Shown in pieces: positions 15,810 through 23,300 of a DNA stretch of 64,000 bases (position 1 is its first letter; every line of letters starts with the position of its first letter). Source of the DNA: Pseudacidovorax sp. NFM-22 (GTDB lineage: Bacteria > Pseudomonadota > Gammaproteobacteria > Burkholderiales > Burkholderiaceae_C); assembly GCF_021401245.1 (NCBI RefSeq), contig NZ_JACBFY010000001.1:1-64000 (forward strand). The letters run 5' to 3'. The notes beneath the pieces were generated by a model. The model searched no databases. It was not told the origin of the DNA and saw nothing but the letters and a program-made list of their open reading frames with translations. The position numbers and the translations under genes are program-made.

Positions 15810-17021
15810 ATGCAATTGAAATGGACCGCGGTCGCCCTGGCTGCACTCTCGGTGGTGGCCTGTGGCAAGAAGGAAGAAGCCGCAGCACCCGCAGCGAGCC
15901 CGGCAGCCACGGCGGCGGCGCCCGCACCTGCTGCGCCTCCGGCGGGTGAAACCCTCACGGTCAAGATCGGCCACGTGGCGCCCACCAGCGGTGCCATCGC
16001 CCACCTGGGCAAGGACAACGAACTCGGCGCCAAGATGGCCATCGAGGACCTGAATGCCCAGGGCATGAAGATCGGCGACAAGACGGCCAAGTTCGAGCTG
16101 ATCGCCGAAGACGATGCGGGCGATCCGAAGCAGGGCACGGCCGTGGCCCAGAAGCTGGTGGACAGCCAGGTCAACGGCGTGGTCGGCCACCTGAACTCGG
16201 GCACCACCATTCCCGCCTCCAAGATCTACAGCGACGCCGGCATCCCGCAGATCTCCCCTTCCGCCACGAACCCCAAGTACACCCGCCAGGGCTTCAAGAC
16301 CACCTTCCGCGTGGTGGCTGACGACACCCAGCTGGGCGGCACCCTGGGCAAGTACGCCGTCGAGACCCTCAAGGGCAAGAACATCGCCGTGATCGACGAC
16401 CGCACGGCCTACGGCCAGGGCGTCGCCGACGAGTTCGAGAAGGCCGCCAAGGCCGCCGGCGGCACGATCGTGGGCCGCGAGTTCACCACCGACAAGTCCA
16501 CCGACTTCAACGCCATCCTGACGAAGCTCAAGGGCGCCAAGCCCGACATCCTGTTCTTCGGCGGCATGGACGCCGTCGGCGGCCCGATGCTCAAGCAGGT
16601 CAAGCAGCTGGGCCTGAACGTCAAGTTCATGGGCGGCGACGGCCTGTGCACGGGCGAGCTGGCCAAGCTGGCCGGCGATGCCATCGGCGAAGAGATGGTC
16701 TACTGCGCCGAAGCCGGCGGCGTGGACGGCGACTTCAAGGCGCCGCTGGACGCCTGGAAGGCCAAGTTCAAGGAAAAGAACGGCGTGGACGTGCAGATCT
16801 ACGCGCCGTACGTCTACGACGCCGTGCAGGTGCTGGCTGCCGCCATGGCCAAGGCCGGTTCGGCCGACCCCGCCAAGTACCTGCCCGAAGTCGGCAAGAT
16901 TGAATACAAGGGCCTGACCGGCCCCATCGCCTTCGACGAGAAGGGCGACATCAAGAACGGCGCGCTGACGCTCTACACCTACAAGGGTGGCGCGCGCACG
17001 CAGATCGCCGTGGTGCGCTGA
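15810..17021 (+). CDS. branched-chain amino acid ABC transporter substrate-binding lipoprotein (LivK-like)
   Basis: The 403-residue protein is a type I periplasmic binding protein. The N-terminus has a lipobox (SVVACGKK, Cys at about residue 18), so it is probably a lipoprotein, followed by a 35-residue Ala/Pro tether. The binding fold starts TVKIGHVAPTSGAIAHLGKD and includes VVGHLNSGTTIPASKIY and FFGGMDAVGGPMLKQ, the LivJ/LivK pattern. It would bind leucine, isoleucine, valine or a related compound and deliver it to a LivHMGF permease that is not in this window. ATG 15810 is preceded by TGGAGG. A strong intrinsic terminator follows at 17046-17070, so it is monocistronic. Confidence 0.9.
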   Translation: MQLKWTAVALAALSVVACGKKEEAAAPAASPAATAAAPAPAAPPAGETLTVKIGHVAPTSGAIAHLGKDNELGAKMAIEDLNAQGMKIGDKTAKFELIAEDDAGDPKQGTAVAQKLVDSQVNGVVGHLNSGTTIPASKIYSDAGIPQISPSATNPKYTRQGFKTTFRVVADDTQLGGTLGKYAVETLKGKNIAVIDDRTAYGQGVADEFEKAAKAAGGTIVGREFTTDKSTDFNAILTKLKGAKPDILFFGGMDAVGGPMLKQVKQLGLNVKFMGGDGLCTGELAKLAGDAIGEEMVYCAEAGGVDGDFKAPLDAWKAKFKEKNGVDVQIYAPYVYDAVQVLAAAMAKAGSADPAKYLPEVGKIEYKGLTGPIAFDEKGDIKNGALTLYTYKGGARTQIAVVR

Positions 17022-17045
17022 GCACCTCCGGCGCATCGCCAGACC

Positions 17046-17070
17046 AAAGGGGCCTTCGGGCCCCTTTTCC
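17046..17070 (+). terminator. intrinsic terminator of the LivK-like gene
   Basis: AAAGGGGCC (17046-17054), loop TTCG, GGCCCCTTT (17059-17067) and a following T-rich stretch through 17076. It lies 25 bases after the stop codon. The A/T outer pairs make it work in both directions. Confidence 0.85.
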
Positions 17071-17093
17071 GTTTTCAAGCGGCGGCGCGCGCC

Positions 17094-17157
17094 TCGGAAG
17101 GTGTGAATGAATCCGGCGTGGCCGAGCGGGCATGACGGACCCGTTCACACCTTCTCA
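17094..17157 (-). repeat. 64-bp dispersed palindromic repeat, copy A
   Basis: Read on the minus strand it begins TGAGAAGGTGTGAACG and ends TTCATTCACACCTTCCGA. The ends are inverted copies (GAAGGTGTGAA / TTCACACCTTC), so the transcript can fold. It matches 27377-27440 at 55 of 64 positions with no gaps. Its first three bases are the TGA stop codon of the TctC gene at 17155-18126. It lies between convergent genes. Confidence 0.8.
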
Positions 17158-18126
17158 GTCGAGGCTGAGGTTGATCGAGCGGATGAGCCCGCGCCAGTCC
17201 TGGAGATCCTGCCGGATCACCGCGCCGAACTGCGCAGGCGTGGTCTGCGGGAGATCGTCGAAGTTGAGTTCCCGCATGCGCCGCACCACCTCGGGGTCGA
17301 CCAGGGCCTTCTGCACGGCCGCGTTGAGGCGTTCGATGATCTCCGGCGGCGTGCGCGCGGGTGCCAGCAGGCCATACCAGCTGTAGGTGGTGAAGGGATA
17401 GCCAGCCTCCGTCATCGTGGGCACGTCGGGCAGCATCGGCAGCCGCTTGGGGCCGCTGTTGGCCAGGGCGCGCACGCGCCCCGCCTTGACCAGTTCGATG
17501 GTCGACGAGGTGTCGCCGAAGGCGGCGTCCACCTGCCGGCCCGCCAGGTCCTGCACGCAGGGGCTGGTGCCCTTGTAGGGCACATGCAGCATGTCGATGC
17601 CGGCCTGCTTCTTCAGGCTTTCCATGGCCAGGTGGCCACCCGATCCCGCGCCCCAGGAGCAGTAGCTGTACTTGCCCGGATGCGCCTTCACCTCGCGCAC
17701 GAACTCGTCGAGCGTGCGGGCCGGAAAGTCGGGCCGCACCAGCAGCAGGTTGCCGCCGCGGCCGATCTGGGCGATGGGCGCCAGGTCCTTGACCGGGTCG
17801 TAGGGCAGCTTCCGGTAGAGGCCGGGGTTGACCACCACCGACGCCGCATAGGTGAACAGCAGCCGGTAGCCGTCCGGCGCCGCCCGGGCGCCGGCCTCGA
17901 CGCCGAGCACGCCGTTGGCGCCCGGCTTGTTCTCGACCACGAAGGGCTGGCCGAGCTGCTTGCCCAGGGCGTCCGCCATCAGGCGCGCGATGGTGTCCGT
18001 GCCACCCGCTGCGGCGGTGGGGACGATCAGCGTCACCGGCCGTTGCGGGTACGGCTCGGCGGCCTGGCCGGCGGTGCAGACGGCGGCGGCGAGGAGGAGG
18101 GCGCCGGGGCGCAGGAAGGGGGGCAT
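17155..18126 (-). CDS. Bug/TctC family periplasmic solute-binding protein
   Basis: The 323-residue protein has a signal peptide ending AGQAA (about residue 22). Family blocks are YPQRPVTLIVPTAAAGGTDT, VVENKPGANGVLG, YCSWGAGSGGHLAME, HVPYKGTSPCVQDLAG and PDVPTMTEAGYPF. It is the last gene of the leftward operon 17155-26528, which also carries another TctC gene, at 22218-23300. The two are diverged, so they probably differ in ligand. Its stop codon is part of the dispersed repeat 17094-17157. No TctA/TctB transporter genes are present, as is usual for Bug proteins. Confidence 0.9.
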   Translation of the reverse strand: MPPFLRPGALLLAAAVCTAGQAAEPYPQRPVTLIVPTAAAGGTDTIARLMADALGKQLGQPFVVENKPGANGVLGVEAGARAAPDGYRLLFTYAASVVVNPGLYRKLPYDPVKDLAPIAQIGRGGNLLLVRPDFPARTLDEFVREVKAHPGKYSYCSWGAGSGGHLAMESLKKQAGIDMLHVPYKGTSPCVQDLAGRQVDAAFGDTSSTIELVKAGRVRALANSGPKRLPMLPDVPTMTEAGYPFTTYSWYGLLAPARTPPEIIERLNAAVQKALVDPEVVRRMRELNFDDLPQTTPAQFGAVIRQDLQDWRGLIRSINLSLD

Positions 18127-18188
18127 GGGTGTCTCCGTGATCGCGATATTGCAGGGGGCGGGCGGGTGGGTGGCGGGCACGGATGCCG

Positions 18189-19463
18189 TCAGCCAGCGCC
18201 CGGCTGAGGGGGCAGGCTGGCGTCGAGGCGCTCGGCACTGCCAAGAAGAAGGTTGCGCGACACGTAGCTGCGCACCTGGCCGGCGCGCTCGCGCAGCCAC
18301 GTGGCCTTGAGCCGGCGGGCCTCGGCGAACTCGGGGGCCTCGCCCTCGGCGGTGGCCAGCAGGTCGATCACGTGCAGCGCCAGTTGCCATTCGCCCCGCG
18401 AGGCGAGTACGGTCGCGCGGGCCAGCACGCTGGCCTTGTCCGTGATGGCGGCGCCGATCTCCCGCGCGACCCGGTCGGGCGGGGCGGGATGCAGGCTGGT
18501 CGGGTTGCGGTCCCACCAGCCGTTCTCGGCGCGGTAGATGTCCCGCACCACATAGCTCGGCTCGCCATAGGTGGGCTTGAGCCAGTCGACGCCGAAGATC
18601 TCCTCGGGATAGTCCAGCCGCGCGAGGATCTGGCGCTCGTCCAGCCCCTCGTTCATCAGCGCGACGGTCCGCTCCCGAAGCCAGCGCAGGGCGCGCGCCG
18701 TGTGCAACAGCACATGCTGCACGCGGTCTGCGCCACGCAGCGTGGGGCCGAACTCGCGCACGGCGACCTCCGGGCGCAGCGCGGCGAGCTGCTCCAGCGT
18801 GCGCGCCCAGCGGACCGGGTCGCGCAGCGTGCGCAGCGGTGTGCCGACATTGGGCATGGAATCGATCAGCGCCGCGCCGCCGTAGAGCACCCGCTGGGCG
18901 GGCGACCACAGCACGATGGCATCGTCCGTCTCCGACGGGGCCCACCTCAGCTCGACGCGCCGCTCGTCGTGCCCGATCGTCAGCCGGTCCTCGAAGGTCT
19001 CGTCGGGGTCGTGCAGCGCCAGGTGGCGTTCGAAGAAGGCGGCGGGCCGTCGGAACTGCATCTCCGCCAGCCGGTGCTGCAGGCCGGCCGTCTCGCGGTA
19101 GCGCGCGTGACGGCGCAGGACGCCGGCATGCGCGATCACCCGGGGCCGCCGATCGCCGCGCTGCGCGGCATGGGTCAGCCACTGGTCCACGCCGGCGTTG
19201 TAGCCCAGGTGCCCATGGCTGAAGCACAGGGCGTGCAGCGGGGCATCGCTCAGCGCGCGCAGCGCATCGATCATGCCCGCGGTGACCCGGCCGCCGGGCC
19301 CGGCGTCCATCACCACCAGGCCCACATCGGTTTCGGCCGCGAAGGAATGGCCCTGGCCGCGCAGCAGATGCAGCCCGGGTCCGACGGTCTCGCTGCCTTC
19401 GCCGACGATGAGGAAGGGCTTTTCGGCGCCGGCGCCGGCCTGCGTGGGTTGCGGCAGGGTCAT
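18189..19463 (-). CDS. alkylsulfatase-like MBL-fold protein with degenerate metal site
   Basis: The 424-residue protein resembles the SdsA1/Yjcs group: an MBL-like N-terminal domain (VVMDAGPGGRV near residue 51) and an alkylsulfatase dimerisation domain (GWWDRNPTSLHP onward, about residues 290-410). The C-terminal SCP2-like domain of SdsA1 (about 650 residues) is absent. The MBL motif HxHxDH reads HGHLGY (His83, His85; Gly87 and Tyr88 replace Asp and His), and the later Glu and His ligands are also not evident. It may bind one metal, act differently or be inactive. ATG overlaps the upstream DUF1254 stop (ATGA), so it is translationally coupled in the 17155-26528 operon. Confidence 0.75.
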   Translation of the reverse strand: MTLPQPTQAGAGAEKPFLIVGEGSETVGPGLHLLRGQGHSFAAETDVGLVVMDAGPGGRVTAGMIDALRALSDAPLHALCFSHGHLGYNAGVDQWLTHAAQRGDRRPRVIAHAGVLRRHARYRETAGLQHRLAEMQFRRPAAFFERHLALHDPDETFEDRLTIGHDERRVELRWAPSETDDAIVLWSPAQRVLYGGAALIDSMPNVGTPLRTLRDPVRWARTLEQLAALRPEVAVREFGPTLRGADRVQHVLLHTARALRWLRERTVALMNEGLDERQILARLDYPEEIFGVDWLKPTYGEPSYVVRDIYRAENGWWDRNPTSLHPAPPDRVAREIGAAITDKASVLARATVLASRGEWQLALHVIDLLATAEGEAPEFAEARRLKATWLRERAGQVRSYVSRNLLLGSAERLDASLPPQPGAG

Positions 19464-20821
19464 GCGCGTGGCTCCGGACCCGGGGTGTCCGCCGTCCCCG
19501 CGGGCCGGCCGGTCACGCGCAGCGCGGGCGGACGCCAGCGGTCCTCCAGCAGGGCCGGCCGCGGGATGTAGGCCCGCAGGCAGAGGTAGAACTCGCCGGC
19601 CGGCGCAGGCAGCCAGTTGGCGCGCGCGTCCGGCTCCTGCGGTGCCTCGTGCGCGATGTGGATCGTGAGGCTGCCGTCGGCCGCCCAGGCCAGCCCGGCG
19701 CTGCGGTCGCCGATGGCGTAGCGGTCGATGGGGTTGGCGACCAGCATGTAGTCGCGGGCGTCGTAGAGCGTGATCGACCAGAAGGCGTCCACGGGCGGGG
19801 TGGCACCGGGCGCGAAGTGCAGGGCGTACACGCGGCGGCCGGTGAGCGGCTGGCCGTCCTCATCCTTCCAGGCCAGGGGGTAGTAGGCCTCGGCGCTTTC
19901 GAGCATGCCGATGTACTTGAGCGCCACGAGGGCGCGGGCCCGGTGGTCGTCGCCGAAGCTGCCTTCCACGAGGGGCGGCAGCGTCCAGCCCTCGGCCGTC
20001 TGCCGTCCCGTCTCGGTGTTGCGCAACAGGGCCAGCGCCTCGTCGAGGGCCTGGTCCAGGCGGCGCAGGGCCTCGTCCGCCGGCGGTGGCCCGGCGGGAT
20101 CGAGCCCCAGCGCCGCCAGCGCGGCGATCTGCGGCAGGTCGGACGCGGGCGGCGGGTTCTCGCCGAGCGCCGCCCGTACCTGGTGGGCAAAGTGCGCCGG
20201 CCCGGCGGGCGCCGACGGATCGCAGTCGGGGTTGAAGGCCCGCGGCCTGGGCGGGCGGCCGGCGACCCAGTCGCCGAGGCGGTGCACCCGCAGTCCGTCC
20301 TGCACGGCATGGGCGCCCGGCAGGTCGTGCTCGCCGTCCACCAGGATGCGGCCGATGACCCAGACCCAGGGCGTGGGGCAGGGCACGCGGGTGCCGGCCG
20401 ACTGCAGTTCCTCCGGCAGCTCGCCCTGCCAGCCCGGCGGCGTGAGCACGAAGCGCCGCGCGGCATTGCCGGTCAGCCGCGTGCCCAGATGCGCGAAGGG
20501 ATTGGTGAAGAAGTCGAGCAGGCCCAGCACGTAGTAGCGGCCCTGTGTGTCGGGCACCTCGACGACCAGCGGTTCGTCGTCGACATGCAGCCAGGCCGTC
20601 GAGTAGAGCGTGTCGTTGTTGGGCGTGACCACGCGGCTGCGCCCGGGCGCGAGCAGGCTGCGACTGTGGGTGAAGACGTTGCACCATCGCTGGCCTTCGG
20701 GCGCCTCGCCGTGCGCCGCCAACCGCCTGGGGCAGGTCGCGGCTCGCATGCGGCGCATTTCGTAGAGCGGATAGGCGTAGACGACGGCCTCGCGGTCGGC
20801 GGTGCTGGTCGCGGGGCTCAT
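19460..20821 (-). CDS. DUF1254/DUF1214 domain protein, paralogue 2
   Basis: The 453-residue protein has the DUF1254 N-terminal pattern (AYPLYEMRRMRA, VVTPNNDTLYSTAWLHV, DTQGRYYVLGLLDFFTNPF) and the DUF1214 C-terminal pattern (AFWSITLYDARDYMLVANPI, YAIGDRS, ANWLPAPAGEFYLCLRAY). The function of this family is not established; genes of this type occur near lipid, steroid or xenobiotic catabolic genes. No signal peptide is visible. It overlaps both its operon neighbours by ATGA junctions, and its upstream neighbour at 20818-22188 is a paralogue of the same architecture. Confidence 0.85.
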   Translation of the reverse strand: MSPATSTADREAVVYAYPLYEMRRMRAATCPRRLAAHGEAPEGQRWCNVFTHSRSLLAPGRSRVVTPNNDTLYSTAWLHVDDEPLVVEVPDTQGRYYVLGLLDFFTNPFAHLGTRLTGNAARRFVLTPPGWQGELPEELQSAGTRVPCPTPWVWVIGRILVDGEHDLPGAHAVQDGLRVHRLGDWVAGRPPRPRAFNPDCDPSAPAGPAHFAHQVRAALGENPPPASDLPQIAALAALGLDPAGPPPADEALRRLDQALDEALALLRNTETGRQTAEGWTLPPLVEGSFGDDHRARALVALKYIGMLESAEAYYPLAWKDEDGQPLTGRRVYALHFAPGATPPVDAFWSITLYDARDYMLVANPIDRYAIGDRSAGLAWAADGSLTIHIAHEAPQEPDARANWLPAPAGEFYLCLRAYIPRPALLEDRWRPPALRVTGRPAGTADTPGPEPRA

Positions 20822-22188
20822 GCCGTCGCTCCCCAGGCCAGCAGGGCGGGTATGCGCCATGCGCGGGCCTCCTCGCGCGGATGGTAGAGGCGCAGGATCA
20901 GGTAGAAGCGGCCCGCCGGCGTCGGCAGCCAGTTGGCGTCGTCGGCCGGGCGGTCGTGGCTGAAGACCAGCCGCAGGCCGCCGTCCGCATCGCGCCGCAG
21001 GCCCGGCGTGCGGTCGCCGATGGCATGGCGGCCGAGGGCGTTGGGATGGAGGAAGCGGTCCGCGCCGTACAGCGTGACTGACCAGAAGGCGTCGGCCGGC
21101 GGCAGGGCATCGGCCTCGAAGCGCATCGTGTAGCGGCGGCTGCCGTCCAGGGCCTCGCCGGCGGCATCGAAATGGCCCGCCGCGTAGAGCGCTTCGGTGG
21201 TGGCCAGCGCACCCAGGCCGATGTAGGCCGTCAGCGCACGGGTCAGGTGGTCGTTGCCATAGCGCCCGGCCCGGCCGGCCAGCACCCAAGGCTTGCGACG
21301 TCGGCTGCGTGCCGCTTCGCCGACCAGCCGGGTCGCCTCGGCCAGCCCTTGCTGCAGACCCTCGCGCGTGGGCGCGTCCAGGGCCGCCCAGTCGAAGCCG
21401 GCGCCCGGCCGCAGCCCGGCCTGGCCCAGCCATGCGACCAGCCCCACGTCCTCGGGCCGGCCGGGGGCATCGGCCAGCGCGCGGCAGAGGTTGCCGAAGA
21501 AGCGCCGGGCCACGTCCTGCGCGGGCACGCCGGCCTGCATGTCGGCCATGGCGTCCACGGGCTCGCCCTCCCAGGCGGCCACGCAGGCCGGCACACGACT
21601 CGGGCCGGTGCCCTCGGCCGGCGCGAGCCGGATGCCGGCCTGCAGGGCGCGGGCCGCGGGCCAGTCGGCCTCGTCGCCGACCAGGATGCGGCCGATCAGC
21701 CACACCAGCGTGGTGGGGCAGGACACCTGCCGCAGGTGCGCGAGCGCCGCCGGGGCGCGCTGGCCGGGTCCGAGCAGCAGCACCTGCTCGCCCTGGGCGC
21801 TGCAGTTGCGCGGGCCGAGGTTCTCGAAGTTCTCGGTGTAGGCGTCGTAGAGCGCCAGCACGAAGTAGCGGCCGGGATGCTCGGCCGCCGCCGGCACCGT
21901 CAGCACGCAGGGGCCGTCGCCCAGGTGGATCCATGCCGTGGTGTAGAGCAGGTCGTTGGCCGGCGTGACGATGTCGCGGTCCTGGTCGGTGGAAGGTCGG
22001 GTGATGGCATGCAGCGCGTTGATGGGGGCCCGCGGCGCCAGGCCCGGATGGCCGGTCTGCAGGCGGCAGGTGCGCACCGATTCGACCAGGGGATAGCCGT
22101 GCACGAAGGCGGTCAGGCCCACGGCGCGGGCCAGGTCGCGGCGGCCGGCGTCCAGGCCGGTGAAGGTGTCAGGGGAGGTCATGGTCAT
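20818..22188 (-). CDS. DUF1254/DUF1214 domain protein, paralogue 1
   Basis: The roughly 456-residue product has the same two-domain layout as its downstream neighbour: FVHGYPLVESVRTC, DIVTPANDLLYTTAWIHLGD, GRYFVLALYDAYTENFENLG, then AFWSVTLYGADRFLHPNALG, AIGDRTPG and ANWLPTPAGRFYLILRLYHP. The two share this motif order but are clearly diverged, so the duplication is old and a heterodimer is conceivable (inference). Start codons at 22188 (MTMTSPD) and 22182 (MTSPD) are both possible. The stop overlaps the next ATG. It follows a TctC gene after 29 bases. Confidence 0.85.
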   Translation of the reverse strand: MTMTSPDTFTGLDAGRRDLARAVGLTAFVHGYPLVESVRTCRLQTGHPGLAPRAPINALHAITRPSTDQDRDIVTPANDLLYTTAWIHLGDGPCVLTVPAAAEHPGRYFVLALYDAYTENFENLGPRNCSAQGEQVLLLGPGQRAPAALAHLRQVSCPTTLVWLIGRILVGDEADWPAARALQAGIRLAPAEGTGPSRVPACVAAWEGEPVDAMADMQAGVPAQDVARRFFGNLCRALADAPGRPEDVGLVAWLGQAGLRPGAGFDWAALDAPTREGLQQGLAEATRLVGEAARSRRRKPWVLAGRAGRYGNDHLTRALTAYIGLGALATTEALYAAGHFDAAGEALDGSRRYTMRFEADALPPADAFWSVTLYGADRFLHPNALGRHAIGDRTPGLRRDADGGLRLVFSHDRPADDANWLPTPAGRFYLILRLYHPREEARAWRIPALLAWGATA

Positions 22189-22217
22189 GGGCGGATGCAA
22201 AGGGGTTGATGGGCGGC

Positions 22218-23300
22218 TCAGTCCAGCCGCGCGCCCGTGGCTTCGACCAGGCGCATCGACACGGGCAGGAAGCGGCGGTAGTTGTCGGCCGCCTGCGCCG
22301 GCAGGTTGCCGATGGGCTCGGCGCCGAGGGCGGCGATGCGGGCGCGCAGTGCGGGGTTCTGGAGCGCGGCCTGGACTTCCCGGCCCAGCCGCTCGACCAC
22401 CGCGTGGGGCACCCGGGCGGGCGCCATCAGCGAGATGGGGCCGGTCAGCGCATAGACCTCATCCGCGAAGCCCTGCTCGGCGAAGGTGGGCACCTCGGGC
22501 AGCACCTGCGCGCGCGTGGTGCCGGCGGTGGCAAGCGCACGGAGGCGGCCCGCCTGGATGTAGGGCGCCAGCGTGGTGGTCGAGCCCACGGTCATCTGGA
22601 CCGTGCCGGCCACGAGGTCCATGGCCATCGGCGCCTCGCCCTTGTAGGCCACGTGCAGCGTATGCAGGCCATAGTGCCGGTCCATGAAGACCTGGATCTG
22701 GTGCGGCTGCGTGCCGGCGCCCCAGGAGCCCATGGCGAAGCGCCCCGGCTGGGCACGGATGCGCTCGATCAGCCCGGCGAAGTCGCGCGCCTGCACCGAC
22801 GGATGCACCGCCAGCACCGTGCGGGGCGTCGCCACGTCCGAGACCATGCGCAGATCCGTGCGCGGGTCGTAGGGCAGGCGCTTGTAGAGCACCAGGTTGG
22901 CGGCGATCGGTCCCGGCACGGTCAGCAGCAGCGTGAGGCCGTCGGGCGCACTCTTGGCCACCGCATCGGTGCCGATGATGCCGCCCGCGCCGGCGCGGTT
23001 CTCCACGATCACGGGCTGGCCCAGGCGGGGCGACAGTGCCTCGGCCAGGAGCCGGGCCAGCGTGTCCGTGGAGCCGCCGGGCGCGTACTGCACCACGATG
23101 CGCAGCGCACGGCTGGGCCAGCCGTCGGTGGCCGGGGTGGAGGCCTGCGTCGTGCGCAGCGGCAGGGCGCCCGCGGCCAGGGCGGACAGGCCCGCCAGAA
23201 GGCGTCGCCGTCCGGCATCGGCGGGCTGCGCGCCATCCGCCGACCGATTGGGCATGCCTGCGGCGCCCGCAGAGGGCGAAGGGCGCGTCGGGCCGTTCAT
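22218..23300 (-). CDS. Bug/TctC family periplasmic solute-binding protein
   Basis: The 360-residue protein has a long N-terminus containing RRRLLAGLSALAAGALPL, a probable signal segment with an Arg-rich n-region, after about 30 polar residues. The mature part shows the Bug blocks WPSRALRIVVQYAPGGSTDT, VIVENRAGAGGIIGTDAVAK, SWGAGTQPHQIQVFMDRHYG, HVAYKGEAPMAMDLVAG and PEVPTFAEQGF. An internal Met 15 residues in (MPNRSADG) would give a more usual signal peptide. It overlaps the ligase gene upstream by ATGA (23297-23300), directly coupling uptake and CoA activation of the ligand (inference). Confidence 0.88.
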   Translation of the reverse strand: MNGPTRPSPSAGAAGMPNRSADGAQPADAGRRRLLAGLSALAAGALPLRTTQASTPATDGWPSRALRIVVQYAPGGSTDTLARLLAEALSPRLGQPVIVENRAGAGGIIGTDAVAKSAPDGLTLLLTVPGPIAANLVLYKRLPYDPRTDLRMVSDVATPRTVLAVHPSVQARDFAGLIERIRAQPGRFAMGSWGAGTQPHQIQVFMDRHYGLHTLHVAYKGEAPMAMDLVAGTVQMTVGSTTTLAPYIQAGRLRALATAGTTRAQVLPEVPTFAEQGFADEVYALTGPISLMAPARVPHAVVERLGREVQAALQNPALRARIAALGAEPIGNLPAQAADNYRRFLPVSMRLVEATGARLD

